Under the pieces are notes generated by a model. The model was not told the origin of the DNA. It did no database searches and saw only the letters and a program-made list of their open reading frames with translations. Shown here piece by piece: positions 41,143-50,077 of a stretch of 64,000 nt of DNA (positions are counted from its first letter, which is position 1; each line of letters starts with the position of its first letter). Location: NCBI GenBank assembly GCA_900470805.1, contig UCCA01000023.1:248001-312000 (forward strand), in the 5' to 3' direction. This DNA is from Hyphomicrobiales bacterium. Lineage in GTDB: Bacteria > Pseudomonadota > Alphaproteobacteria > Rhizobiales > Rhizobiaceae. The position numbers and the translations under genes are program-made.

Positions 41143-42147
41143 TCAACCCTTGTTACGCGCCATACTGCGCTTGATTGCCTGGATGTTGGCGAGCACGGCA
41201 ACCACGATGATCAGGCCACGCACGACCTGCTGGAAGAACGGATTGATGCCGAGGAGCACAAGGCCGTTACCGATCAGCGTGATGACCAGCACGCCGAGAA
41301 GCGTTCCGAGCATCGACCCGCGGCCGCCGGACAGCGACGTGCCGCCGACCACGACTGCGGCGATGACGTCGAACTCGAGACCGGTCGCCGCTGTCGCGTT
41401 GCCGGAACCCAGGCGCGAGACCAGAAGGATTCCCGAAATGGCAGCCATGGCACCGGCGATAGCGAAGAGTGCGACACGGATCTTGGCGACGCTGATGCCG
41501 CTCAGAAACGCGGCATGGGCATTGCCGCCAATCGCAAAGACCGAGCGCCCGAAAGCGGTCTTGCGGCTGATGAAAGTGAAAGCCGCGAAAAACACCAGCA
41601 TCACGATCGCGGCTGGGGGAATGCCAAGGAATGAACGATCAAGGGCATCCAGAGTATCATTGCGACCGATCGAAACCGGCAGCGCATCGGTGACGAAAAG
41701 CGCCGTGCCGCGCAGCGCGCTCCAGAGACCAAGGGTTGCGACGAAGGATGGAACATCGAAATAGGCGCGAAGAGCACCGGCGATGGAACCGAGCAATGCG
41801 CCGACGATGATCGCAAGCGCGAACGCGACGGGTGTGGGGATACCCCACTGCAGAAAAAACGCCAGCACGACGGAGATGAAGGCCACCATCGGGCCGACGC
41901 TGACGTCGATCTCGCCGGCGATAATGATCAGTGTGGCGGCCCATGCGGCGATGCCGATGGTTGCGGCGTCGCGCAGGATGTTGATCTGGTTGTTGAATGA
42001 CAGGAACCCGTTCGCCGTCGACGTGAAGACGACGTAAAGCACCGCGATGGCAACGAACAAACTCAGTTCGTTCATGTGCTGCGAGAATGTGAACCGCGAT
42101 TTGGCGCGTTGCGGTGCTGCTGACTTGGCAGTCTGGTCGAGTGACAT
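41143..42147 (-). CDS. Ribose-type ABC transporter permease
   Basis: A 334-residue permease of the BPD_transp_2 family with about ten hydrophobic segments, the IIAGEIDVSVGPMVAF motif and a C-terminal GTSLSGGRGSMLGTLLGVL loop. GGAGG precedes ATG 42147. It is the only permease of this system, so it should form a homodimer. It belongs with the adjacent ATPase and binding protein. Confidence 0.94.
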   Translation of the reverse strand: MSLDQTAKSAAPQRAKSRFTFSQHMNELSLFVAIAVLYVVFTSTANGFLSFNNQINILRDAATIGIAAWAATLIIIAGEIDVSVGPMVAFISVVLAFFLQWGIPTPVAFALAIIVGALLGSIAGALRAYFDVPSFVATLGLWSALRGTALFVTDALPVSIGRNDTLDALDRSFLGIPPAAIVMLVFFAAFTFISRKTAFGRSVFAIGGNAHAAFLSGISVAKIRVALFAIAGAMAAISGILLVSRLGSGNATAATGLEFDVIAAVVVGGTSLSGGRGSMLGTLLGVLVITLIGNGLVLLGINPFFQQVVRGLIIVVAVLANIQAIKRSMARNKG

Positions 42148-42159
42148 CTCGTGCCTCCC

Positions 42160-43686
42160 TTAATGTCCAGCGATGCAGGCCGCCATCAAGGCGTCCTGAT
42201 CGATGTGGGGTGATTTGAATTCTTTCTGGAGCGTGCCGTCCCTGAGAACGAGCACCCGATCGCAGACCAGCGGAAGCTCCTCGATCTCGCTGGAAACGAA
42301 AATCACGCTGCGGCCTTCCGCCGCCAACTGGCGAATGATCGCGTAAATCTGCGCCTTGGCCTCAACGTCGACGCCCCTGGTGGGCTCGTCGAGCAGAAGA
42401 ACACGGCTGTTCGCGTAGACCCAACGGCCGATGACGACCTTCTGCTGATTGCCGCCCGACAGAGTGCCGATCGGAGTGTCGGTCTGTGCCGCCTTGATAT
42501 GCAGGCGCTGGATCACTTTTCGGGTGGCATCGGCCATCATCCTGGCGGACAGAATGCCGTTCCGGCTGATGCCCGCAAAATTCGTCGACAGGGTATTCTC
42601 ATCGACACCCAGAAGCGGAACGATGCCTTCTTCCTTGCGGCTTTCCGGCGTGTAGCCGAAGCCCTTGGCGATCATCTGCTTATAGCGGCCCGATTTGACC
42701 GCCGCGCCATCGACCAGCACCTCGCCGGCATCCTGCGAGCGAACGCCCATGATGGCCTGCAGCAGTTCGGTACGCCCGGAGCCGAGCAGACCGGCGATGC
42801 CGAGCACCTCTCCCGCCTTAAGCTGAAATGACACGGAACTCAGCTTTGGCGCCAGCCTAAGGTCGCGCACCTCAAGGACTGTTTGCTCCTGGCTGCGATT
42901 TTCGAGCGCAGCGGCCTTGGATGCCTCGGCGCCGAGCATCAGCCGGACGATCTCCCGAGTGTCGGCACCCTTGACGTCGACGGTATCGATGATGCGCCCA
43001 TCGCGCATGATCGTCGCCGAATGCGCGATCTGGCGAATCTCGTTCATGCGATGGCTGACGTAAATAACTGCGATGCCTTCAGCAGCGATGCGGGTGACGG
43101 CCGCCATCACCTTCTCGGCTTCGGCGGCCGCGAGCGAACTCGTCGGCTCGTCGAGAATGACGAGCTTCGGTTTCCCAAGCAGCACACGCGCGATTTCCAG
43201 AAGCTGGCGTTCGGCCGGGCTGAGCCTGGCAACAAGGGTGTTTGGAGCACGATCGAGCCCGAGCCGCCCCATGGCCTCCGAGGCTTCGGCTTCCATCTCG
43301 GAATATTGAATGATGCCACCCTTGCGCGGCCAGCGACCCAGAAAGAGGTTCTCGGCAAGCGTCATGCCCGGAACGAGGCTGAGCTCCTGATAGACAACAC
43401 GCACGCCCTTTTCGAAGGCGTCCTGCGCGCGGCTGGATCCCGAGTGGCGAAGTTCTTCGCCGTCGATCCTGACGGTTCCGCTATCGGGAATCTCTGCCCC
43501 GGTCAGAAGTCTGATAAGTGTGGATTTCCCCGCGCCGTTCTTGCCCAGCAGCGCCCTAACCTCCCCTGCGGCGACCGCGAATGTCGCATTGTCGAGCGCG
43601 AGGACGCCCGGGTATTGACGCGTGCACCCCTCGATCGATGCGATCGAGCGCGAGGCGATGTCAGTCGTCCGCAATGTCTGTGTCAT
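42160..43686 (-). CDS. Ribose-type ABC transporter ATP-binding protein
   Basis: A 508-residue tandem ATPase. The first domain has P-loop GKNGAGKST, LSPAERQLLEIARVL and Walker B LVILDEPTSSL. The second has degenerate P-loop GLLGSGRTEL, LSGGNQQKVVIGRW and LLDEPTRGVDVEAK. AGGTGG lies before ATG 43686. It follows the binding-protein gene after a 71-base spacer that contains a compact GC hairpin. Confidence 0.95.
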   Translation of the reverse strand: MTQTLRTTDIASRSIASIEGCTRQYPGVLALDNATFAVAAGEVRALLGKNGAGKSTLIRLLTGAEIPDSGTVRIDGEELRHSGSSRAQDAFEKGVRVVYQELSLVPGMTLAENLFLGRWPRKGGIIQYSEMEAEASEAMGRLGLDRAPNTLVARLSPAERQLLEIARVLLGKPKLVILDEPTSSLAAAEAEKVMAAVTRIAAEGIAVIYVSHRMNEIRQIAHSATIMRDGRIIDTVDVKGADTREIVRLMLGAEASKAAALENRSQEQTVLEVRDLRLAPKLSSVSFQLKAGEVLGIAGLLGSGRTELLQAIMGVRSQDAGEVLVDGAAVKSGRYKQMIAKGFGYTPESRKEEGIVPLLGVDENTLSTNFAGISRNGILSARMMADATRKVIQRLHIKAAQTDTPIGTLSGGNQQKVVIGRWVYANSRVLLLDEPTRGVDVEAKAQIYAIIRQLAAEGRSVIFVSSEIEELPLVCDRVLVLRDGTLQKEFKSPHIDQDALMAACIAGH

Positions 43687-43709
43687 TCGTTTTCCACCTT
43701 CGAAAAGAT

Positions 43710-43729
43710 GCCGCCGGTCGCCCGGCGGC
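43710..43729 (-). terminator. Intercistronic stem-loop after the binding-protein gene
   Basis: Perfect 8-base GC-rich arms (GCCGCCGG / CCGGCGGC) with a 4-base loop, in the gap between the binding-protein and ATPase genes. No T-run follows in the direction of transcription, so attenuation or mRNA stabilisation is more likely than full termination. Confidence 0.6.
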
Positions 43730-43757
43730 TTCGGTTTTCGTCACTTGGGAGGTGATC

Positions 43758-44738
43758 TCAGGGAACGCCGTCAGCGTGAGCCTTCAGCCATGCCTTGCCG
43801 TCTTCGGAAGACTTGTAGAGGTCGATGTCATAGGCAACCTTGATGCCTTCCGGCGGCTGACCGTCGATCGACTTGATGGCCTGGGCAAGCGCCAGCTTTC
43901 CAAGGCCCTGGCCGGAAATATCGACGACTGCCTTGATCACCGAGAAATCGGCCAGTTCCTGGGCGATCTCGGTGGTCATGTCTCCTCCGAAGACGACGAC
44001 CTTGCCCGTCTTGCCTTGGCTCTTCACAGCACGAGCCGCACCGAGCGTGGCACCGCCGGCTTCGCCGAAGAAGGCATTGATCTCAGGGTTTGACGTCAGC
44101 ATCGTGGCGGCCACCGAAACCGCCTTGTCGAGGGTGGCGCCTTCCTGGTTCGCGACGATCGCGGCACCGGGAACCTTGGCTTTCAGCGCTTCTTCAAAAC
44201 CCTTTCGGCGCGTGACGCAGACTTCGACAAATTCGCAGTTCAGGACACCAATCTTCGGGGCGTCGTTTTTCTCCGCAATGAAGTAATCCGCGGCTGCGTC
44301 ACCCAGCTTGTGGCCGAAATCATAGGGGTCGCCGACGGCATAGGCAGAAATGTATTCCTTCATGTCGGCGTCGTTGAGGCATGTGTTGTAGCAGACGACA
44401 GGGATGCCGGCGTCATGGGCGCGGCGGATTGCCCGCGAGGAGCCGTCGGCTGAGACCGGCGACACGATAATCGCCTGAACACCCGACGAAATCAGCGTAT
44501 CGATGAACGACGATTCCTTGCTGGCATCGCCTTGCGCGTTCGTCTCGACAACATCCAGCTTGCGGCCGGCATCATTTGCACCGGTCTGGATACCCTTGCG
44601 AACGCCAGCGTAGAAGCCCTGCGCGTCCATGTAGATGGCGCCGACCTTCAGATCCTTGTCCTGCGCGAAAGCAGCTGTCGCGTGTGACCCGGCAATTGTG
44701 GTGAGCGCCAAGATCGCGGCGCGTACGATGAGCTTCAT
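43758..44738 (-). CDS. Sugar ABC transporter substrate-binding protein
   Basis: A 326-residue periplasmic protein of the RbsB/Peripla_BP_4 family with a signal peptide (about 1-25, cut after AFA). Recognisable blocks are VGAIYMDAQGFYAGVRKGIQ, IIVSPVSADGSSRAIRRAHDAGIPVVCYNTC and VFGGDMTTEIAQEL. Two cysteines near the ligand cleft (CYNTC) and two more (CEFVEVC) are unusual and may form disulfides. GGGAGGGAG precedes ATG 44738. It is the first gene of the aldose operon. Confidence 0.93.
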   Translation of the reverse strand: MKLIVRAAILALTTIAGSHATAAFAQDKDLKVGAIYMDAQGFYAGVRKGIQTGANDAGRKLDVVETNAQGDASKESSFIDTLISSGVQAIIVSPVSADGSSRAIRRAHDAGIPVVCYNTCLNDADMKEYISAYAVGDPYDFGHKLGDAAADYFIAEKNDAPKIGVLNCEFVEVCVTRRKGFEEALKAKVPGAAIVANQEGATLDKAVSVAATMLTSNPEINAFFGEAGGATLGAARAVKSQGKTGKVVVFGGDMTTEIAQELADFSVIKAVVDISGQGLGKLALAQAIKSIDGQPPEGIKVAYDIDLYKSSEDGKAWLKAHADGVP

Positions 44739-44795
44739 TGCTCCCTCCCTTTATCTCCAACGACGAGCCCCCGCTCGGGGCTGACCGACGAGCAA

Positions 44796-44823
44796 ACATT
44801 AATCCAGGTCGTATCATTGTCAA
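44796..44823 (-). promoter_or_regulatory. Sigma70-like promoter of the aldose operon
   Basis: Minus-strand -35 TTGACA (44818-44823) and -10 TAATGT (44796-44801) with 16 bases between, about 60 bases before the binding-protein start codon. A short inverted repeat ATAAAT-AGG-ATTTAT (44825-44839) lies directly upstream and could bind the divergent GntR protein. Confidence 0.6.
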
Positions 44824-44976
44824 TATAAATAGGATTTATTTTTTCAAAGATGTGGCAGAGAACTGAAATCCTTGCTACTGGTAGACATCAGAAATTGTAC
44901 AGACAACACCCTGGCAGGACTTCTGGGCTGCGCGAATATCGGGTAAGTCGCGCCTGTGGGGCATGGGAGGCAGCAA

Positions 44977-45747
44977 GTGGCAATCGCACGTGGCGAGTGG
45001 AAGCTTACCGATGGCGGAAATGAAATCGCGTCACGCGGTAAGCGATCGGTGCGCGAAGCTCTTCTCTCGAAGATGGTCGAGAAGATTGTTTCCGGCGAAT
45101 TGCCGGAAGGATCGACCTTGCCGAACGAGGCTGAACTGACGGACCAGTTTGGTGTCAGCAGGACCAGCCTTCGTGAAGCCATGCAGTATCTTTCGGCGAT
45201 TGGAATGGTCCGGTCACGGACGAGAGCCGGAACGACCGTGCTACCGCGAGAGAACTGGAGCTATCTGGACCCGCTCCTGCTTGATGTGATGCTGTCGCTT
45301 GGTGGAGACGCATCTTTCTACACGTCTTTGATCGACGCCCGCCAACTGCTTGAACCGGCTGCGGCGGAACATGCCGCGCGAAACGCGACAGCAAAACAGC
45401 TATCACGCATCGCGCAGGCATTTGAAGACATGGTCGATGCCAACGCACGCGACAACGAAGAGTGGAGCCGCGCCGATCTGGAATTTCATACGGCGATCAT
45501 CAATGCCAGCGGCAACTGGGTCTACAGGCAATTCGCCAGCGCCATCCGAGCCGCCCTCCTTGCCAGTTTCCGGCTGACAAATCGCGCAAGTCAATCTCAC
45601 GAGCAGGCGATCCAGAAGCATCAAGACGTCCTTGAGGCCATTCGTATTCGCGACCCCATTGCGGCAAGGAATGCCATGGAAACGCTGATCGGGGTCGCGC
45701 GGGCCGAAATCACGGACGCGCTCAAGAAGGACGCCGTTGGCCGGTGA
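44977..45747 (+). CDS. GntR-family (FCD) regulator of the aldose operon
   Basis: A 256-residue regulator. The winged helix (about 22-90) includes LPNEAELTDQFGVSRTSLREAMQYLSAIGMV and the FCD domain follows with RADLEFHTAIINASGN and EAIQKH-type ligand residues. The GTG at 44977 is chosen because GGGAGG lies 6 bases upstream; the in-frame GTG at 44956 has no RBS. It is divergent from the binding-protein gene, and the arrangement resembles LgoR/DgoR-type regulators of aldonate genes. Confidence 0.9.
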   Translation: MAIARGEWKLTDGGNEIASRGKRSVREALLSKMVEKIVSGELPEGSTLPNEAELTDQFGVSRTSLREAMQYLSAIGMVRSRTRAGTTVLPRENWSYLDPLLLDVMLSLGGDASFYTSLIDARQLLEPAAAEHAARNATAKQLSRIAQAFEDMVDANARDNEEWSRADLEFHTAIINASGNWVYRQFASAIRAALLASFRLTNRASQSHEQAIQKHQDVLEAIRIRDPIAARNAMETLIGVARAEITDALKKDAVGR

Positions 45748-46078
45748 TGCACCCCTTTCCACGTCATGGATCCGCTTGATCAACCGCTTGCATGTGCCGT
45801 TCGCAAATCAATTGCCTTCCAGGCACGTCTGATGGGGCCGGGAAGAACCGCGTTACGACCCTGATGCTTGACGCATTCGAGAACCGAAAGTTGCCGAAAA
45901 GACGGGCCTCGCTTGGCAACGGCGACAAAAGGCAGCGCCTTGAAAGCGAATTGGCCATCAATCATCGGTTGGTTCATACGGAAACGATCAAACGCGTTCC
46001 CGCGAGCGGGATTGGTCGTTGAAGAGGAACTATCTCGCGGGCGGGGGATTTCCTCTGGCCAAGGCAAGGAGTTCCGAC
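45748..46078. other. Intergenic region, nothing recognised
   Basis: About 330 bases between the GntR gene and a small protein gene. Short open frames on both strands have no RBS or family features. I see no RNA gene or clear repeat. Confidence 0.4.
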
Positions 46079-46264
46079 ATGGGAAACAAGGATACGAAAG
46101 CTCAGCAGGCAATCGAGGAGACTGGAAAGAAGCCGGTTGATAGCCAAAATCATCCACCCGCAGGGCCTCATGATAAGGAGCACCTGCAGGACGAAAGCAA
46201 AACACCTGGAGCAGGCTCATTGCCTGACAAAGACGATGAGAGCGTGTCGCCAGGCAGCGGTTGA
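46079..46264 (+). CDS. Small hydrophilic hypothetical protein
   Basis: A 61-residue protein, strongly hydrophilic and rich in Lys, Asp, Gly, Pro and Ser, with no hydrophobic core, so it is probably disordered. The start is well supported: AAGGAG lies 7 bases before ATG 46079. Similar short polar proteins are common near DUF2934-type genes in rhizobia and are sometimes stress-induced; I do not recognise a named family. Confidence 0.6.
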   Translation: MGNKDTKAQQAIEETGKKPVDSQNHPPAGPHDKEHLQDESKTPGAGSLPDKDDESVSPGSG

Positions 46265-46383
46265 TCGTGCGTGGGCGTGGTTCAACGACGACGGCAGCTT
46301 GCGAAACATTGCATCAAGGTTGTTTTACCGCGGCGCTGCACGTGCAAGCTCGTTGATCGGACGCGGTGACCAAACTAAAGATA

Positions 46384-46419
46384 AGACCGCCGACACGACA
46401 CGAACCGCACCGGCGGTCT
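46384..46419. terminator. Candidate bidirectional terminator
   Basis: Perfect 9-base arms (AGACCGCCG / CGGCGGTCT) with an 18-base loop between two convergent small genes. The loop is long and there is no T-run, so it is tentative. Confidence 0.45.
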
Positions 46420-46424
46420 CCTGA

Positions 46425-46661
46425 TCAATCTGGGGCGACAGTCGATGGCGGTCTATCGGTCGGCGAACCCTTTGGCTTTCCTTTGCCGTTGAACTCATCA
46501 GACGCGTGCTGATTGGCTTCCGTCACCTCGGCCGCCTCTTGATCTGTCTGCTCGTGCTGTTCTTCGGCCCGTCGCCAATGTTCGTCGTGCTGACCGTGTG
46601 GTCGGCCCTCGTGCTCCCAGATCTTGTAGGCCCGGTCGCGGTGATCTTGATCTCTGTCCAT
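46425..46661 (-). CDS. DUF2934-family small protein
   Basis: A 78-residue protein. The N-terminal DRAYKIWEHEGRPHGQHDEHWRRAE is the DUF2934 signature, common in rhizobia and of unknown function. The tail is polar and rich in Lys, Pro and Gly. GGAGG lies 8 bases before ATG 46661; a longer in-frame reading to 46775 adds unrelated sequence and is rejected. It is divergent from the DUF3140 gene. Confidence 0.82.
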   Translation of the reverse strand: MDRDQDHRDRAYKIWEHEGRPHGQHDEHWRRAEEQHEQTDQEAAEVTEANQHASDEFNGKGKPKGSPTDRPPSTVAPD

Positions 46662-46808
46662 TGGATGTTCCTCCTTGTGGCACCTGATAATCTCGAAGCT
46701 TCGCGAATGTTCCGTTTGGCGTGTCGCCAAGCTGCAATCCACGCGAAACTTTCCGTGAAGACCGGCGTTCGTCATCAGACAGCTCGAACCAGGTCCAGGA
46801 GAACCGCC

Positions 46809-47162
46809 ATGACGAAAACCGACAATATCGATCGCGACCAGGTGTGGGCGGATTTCACCGATGCCGTTAACATGTCGCCGCCCGACCTTGAGAAATGGCT
46901 AAGAACCGACGAGAGCCGCGAAAACGGTTGGAAGGAGGACGGCGGCCAAGAGACGATAGGCCACCACTCCGGCCGTCGCATCGTTGATATCAAGTACAAG
47001 AAAAAGGCCGCCCTGACTGAGGGGGACTATGCCCACATGAGGAAGGTTATCGGATACGTCCATCGCCATCTTGCGCAAGGCGGGCCCGAGAAGGACAAAA
47101 AGCATTCGCCCTGGCGTTACTCGTTGATGAACTGGGGGCATGATCCCTTGAAAAAGCAGTAA
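46809..47162 (+). CDS. DUF3140-family protein
   Basis: A 117-residue protein matching DUF3140: FTDAVNMSPPDLEKWLRTDESRENGW, HHSGRRIVDI, DYAHMRKVIGYVHRHLAQGG and the terminal WRYSLMNWGHDPLKK. The family is small, DNA/RNA-binding-like in composition and of unknown function. AGGAGA precedes ATG 46809; the upstream extension of the frame is not conserved-looking and is rejected. Confidence 0.85.
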   Translation: MTKTDNIDRDQVWADFTDAVNMSPPDLEKWLRTDESRENGWKEDGGQETIGHHSGRRIVDIKYKKKAALTEGDYAHMRKVIGYVHRHLAQGGPEKDKKHSPWRYSLMNWGHDPLKKQ

Positions 47163-47232
47163 GCGCGCTCGGGTCGGAAAGCTCGACGCCTGGGGCGCAG
47201 CGACGAGATGTTCTCAATTGGAGACGCCTGCA

Positions 47233-47769
47233 ATGATCGTATTTCTCGACTTCGAAGCTTCGTCCCTCACCAAACAAAGTTATCCAATCGAGGTTGCGTG
47301 GGTTTTCGAAGACGGCCGCTCACAGTCATTGCTGATCAAGCCAAACCCTGACTGGACAGATTGGTCAGACGAGGCAGCGCGCATACATGGAATTACGCGC
47401 GATCAGCTCGAAAGCGAAGGAACCGATGTCAGGGATGTCGTCGCGGTCATGATGGAGGCGCTCTCCAGAAACGAACTCTATGCGAGCTCGCCATCATGGG
47501 ATGGCAAGTGGCTGAGCGTCCTGCTTCGTGGCGCAGGCGTGCCAAGGCATGCCTTGAGGCTAAGCAAATCCGACGATCTCTTCGCCGAAGCGGCGCAGGA
47601 CATTTTGAAAGATCAAAACCTCGATATTGATATCCCGGCGCTGGTCGCCGCCGTTGTCGCAAAGACGGAACCAACCGATCCGCCCCACCGCGCTCTACCC
47701 GATGCACAGCTTGAACTGACGAGACTCCATCTGGTGCAAGAGGCGGCCCGAAGCATCGCAGTTCCCTGA
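47233..47769 (+). CDS. DEDDh exonuclease-like protein
   Basis: A 178-residue protein with the 3'-5' exonuclease (DnaQ/RNase T) fold. Exo I is FLDFEAS (Asp and Glu), exo II is in the ARIHGITRDQL and SPSWDGKWL region, and exo III is HRALPDA (His and Asp). It is a stand-alone domain and might trim DNA or RNA. ATG 47233 with GGAGA upstream is preferred over TTG 47218. Related proteins are often annotated as transcriptional regulators, without good reason. Confidence 0.8.
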   Translation: MIVFLDFEASSLTKQSYPIEVAWVFEDGRSQSLLIKPNPDWTDWSDEAARIHGITRDQLESEGTDVRDVVAVMMEALSRNELYASSPSWDGKWLSVLLRGAGVPRHALRLSKSDDLFAEAAQDILKDQNLDIDIPALVAAVVAKTEPTDPPHRALPDAQLELTRLHLVQEAARSIAVP

Positions 47770-47816
47770 GTACCGCCGGCCAACTACCAACGGGGATGAC
47801 GGGATCACAACGATCT

Positions 47817-49796
47817 CTAGTGGCGTGCAGGCCTTTTTCGGATGAGGCGTGACAGCACATGTCGCTTTCTTCCTCGATTGACAAGATCAACGTCGCTCAC
47901 GAGCCGGGCGCCACCCTCGTGCCGCTCCAAAGTGATCTTGCGGCTATGGAAAGCCTCCAGCTCGGCGCGGTGGCCAACACTTATGATCGTGACTCTGGGC
48001 AACTCATGAACCAGCATTTCCATGATGCCGTTCTGGCTCTTTTCATCGAGGGCTGACGTCGCCTCGTCCAGCACCACAATATCGGGATCATGCAGCAGCA
48101 GGCGCGCAAATGCGAGGCGCTGCTTCTCACCACCCGACAGCGTGTGATCCCACGGCGCGTCCTCTTCGAGCTTCTCGGTGAGATGACCGAGACCGACCTT
48201 GTCGAGCGCCGTACCGATCTCTTCCGGCGTGAAGCTATCAGCGGCTCCCGGATAGGCGACGGTGCGGCGCAGCGTGCCAGACGGGATGTAAGGCCGTTGC
48301 GGCAGCATGAACAATTGTCTGTCGGGATGGAAGTTCACACTGCCGTTCCCCCATGGCCAAAGACCGGCGATCGCACGCACCAGCGTGCTTTTACCCGATC
48401 CAGATTCGCCGGCCACGAGCACCCATTCCCCTGGCTCGATCTCGACCTGCGTTTCCTTGACCACGGCCGTCCCGTCGCCAAGCGATACGGAAAGATCTTT
48501 GAGGCTCAGCATCGCATCGCCCTCTGTCTCACCATGCTGAATACGCCCAAGCGTTTCGCTCGACTCGGCGCGCTCGAGCCCATCAAGCGACATCATCAGC
48601 GATGCTACACGGCGCGCCGAGGCGTTCCAGTCGGCGAGACGAGGATAATTGTCGACCAGCCATCCGAAAGCACTTTGGACGATGGTGAACGCGGAAGCCG
48701 CCTGCATGACTTGGCCGAGCGTCATACTTCCATCCAGAAATTTGGGTGCGCAAAGCAACACGGGGACCACGGGAGCAATCAGCATCGACCCATGCGATAC
48801 CAGCGTCGTCCGCATGTACTGCCGTGCCAGTAGCCGCCATTGCCGACGCACATTGGCGAACGTTCTTCCGAGGTCGCTACGCTCTTCCTCTTCGCCGCCA
48901 AGCAAGGCGATACTTTCGCCGTTTTCCCGGACCCTGGTGAGCGTATATCGAAACTCGGCCTCCACCTGGTTCTTCGCCTCCGACACGCGCACGAAGTTGC
49001 GGCCGATGAATGCAATCGAGCCGGAGGTTATGATGGCGTAAAGCACGGCGGTGACGACGAGAAAGCCGGGGATGGTGACCGTTGCGCCGCCAAGGTTCAG
49101 CGTCAAGGCGCCACCGATTGTCCACAGCACCACGATGAAGGTCGATGCCGAGACAAACGCGGAAATGACGCCGGCGATGAAATCGACCGGCGACTCCGTT
49201 GCAATACGCAGGTCCTCCGACATGCGCGCTTCTGGGTTCTGGTGGTCGCCGCCAATGAGGTTCAACTGATAGTATCGGCCATTCGCAAGCCAGCGCGAGA
49301 TCAGGCCCGTTGTCAGCCAGGAACGCCAGCCCCGCTGAATCTTCATTCTAACATAGACCTGGATCGTCACGAGAGCGACGCTTCCGAGTACAAGCGGCGG
49401 GAAAAGAGCCCCGAGCCAGTAGACGCTCGGACCGTTTCGCTGCTCGATGGCGTCGAAAATCTCTCTGTTCCAGACGTTGATTCCATACTGGAATCCGACG
49501 TTGACGCCAATAAGTGCCAGCAACGTGATCGAAAATGCCCACGCGAGCCAGTTTGCACGCCGCGGTGCCCAATAGCCGCGCGCACTTATCCAGAAGCGTT
49601 TCAGCAGATACCGCTTGCGTGCCTGCTCCGCCTCCTCGGGCGTCAACCCCACATCTGGCTCTATGGCGTCCGGTGGGGGGCCGACGTCTTCAACGGGCTG
49701 TTCCAGATTGTCGGATGTGATGATCTTTTCCTGCCCAGAATGTGATTTTGCATCGCTCATGACCGCGATAACGGCCTCCAAATCAGAAGGTTTCAT
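47817..49796 (-). CDS. YddA/SbmA-BacA-type ABC transporter (fused permease-ATPase)
   Basis: A 659-residue half-transporter. A polar N-terminal stretch of about 65 residues is followed by a six-helix membrane domain of the SbmA/BacA-like type (about 85-420, with ISRWLANGRYYQLNL and PEARMSEDLRIATES) and one ATPase domain (about 435-640). The ATPase has P-loop GESGSGKST, LPQRPYIP, signature LSGGEKQR and Walker B IVVLDEATSALDE. This matches E. coli YddA, a putative vitamin/peptide transporter, and the ABCD family. The start is uncertain: 49796 lacks an RBS and ATG 49760 is an alternative. The 281-base gap before the next gene holds nothing I can support. Confidence 0.9.
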   Translation of the reverse strand: MKPSDLEAVIAVMSDAKSHSGQEKIITSDNLEQPVEDVGPPPDAIEPDVGLTPEEAEQARKRYLLKRFWISARGYWAPRRANWLAWAFSITLLALIGVNVGFQYGINVWNREIFDAIEQRNGPSVYWLGALFPPLVLGSVALVTIQVYVRMKIQRGWRSWLTTGLISRWLANGRYYQLNLIGGDHQNPEARMSEDLRIATESPVDFIAGVISAFVSASTFIVVLWTIGGALTLNLGGATVTIPGFLVVTAVLYAIITSGSIAFIGRNFVRVSEAKNQVEAEFRYTLTRVRENGESIALLGGEEEERSDLGRTFANVRRQWRLLARQYMRTTLVSHGSMLIAPVVPVLLCAPKFLDGSMTLGQVMQAASAFTIVQSAFGWLVDNYPRLADWNASARRVASLMMSLDGLERAESSETLGRIQHGETEGDAMLSLKDLSVSLGDGTAVVKETQVEIEPGEWVLVAGESGSGKSTLVRAIAGLWPWGNGSVNFHPDRQLFMLPQRPYIPSGTLRRTVAYPGAADSFTPEEIGTALDKVGLGHLTEKLEEDAPWDHTLSGGEKQRLAFARLLLHDPDIVVLDEATSALDEKSQNGIMEMLVHELPRVTIISVGHRAELEAFHSRKITLERHEGGARLVSDVDLVNRGRKRHVLSRLIRKRPARH

Positions 49797-50077
49797 GAGT
49801 CAACCAATCGACGGGCTCGATATGCCGGCTACTTCGCGGTGATGACCGTCATGAGCACGGTCCCCCTTTCACCTAGCTGACAGACCAACCGGTCCGGACT
49901 TTCTTGGCGACATGGGCTTTTCCAAACACCACGACCTTGAGGGGCATTTTCGACTTTCCTGTCGGCAGCACTGAGCGCGACGCTTTCCATGTCGCCGATA
50001 CGGTCAGCAATGTCGGGAGAGTTTTTCCTACAAGAGGAGGAGACCTGTGGATCTCCAGGCAACCAAGTCAGGATCGA

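Noticed and set aside
46694..46713. EcfG-type stress promoter between the DUF2934 and DUF3140 genes
   Set aside because: A GGAAC element is present on the minus strand but no CGTT-like -10 at 16-17 bases; the nearby CGAAGCTTCG palindrome is unexplained.
49829..50062. Possible 77-codon minus-strand gene between exporter and OmpA-like genes
   Set aside because: No RBS, no recognisable pattern and polar random-looking sequence.
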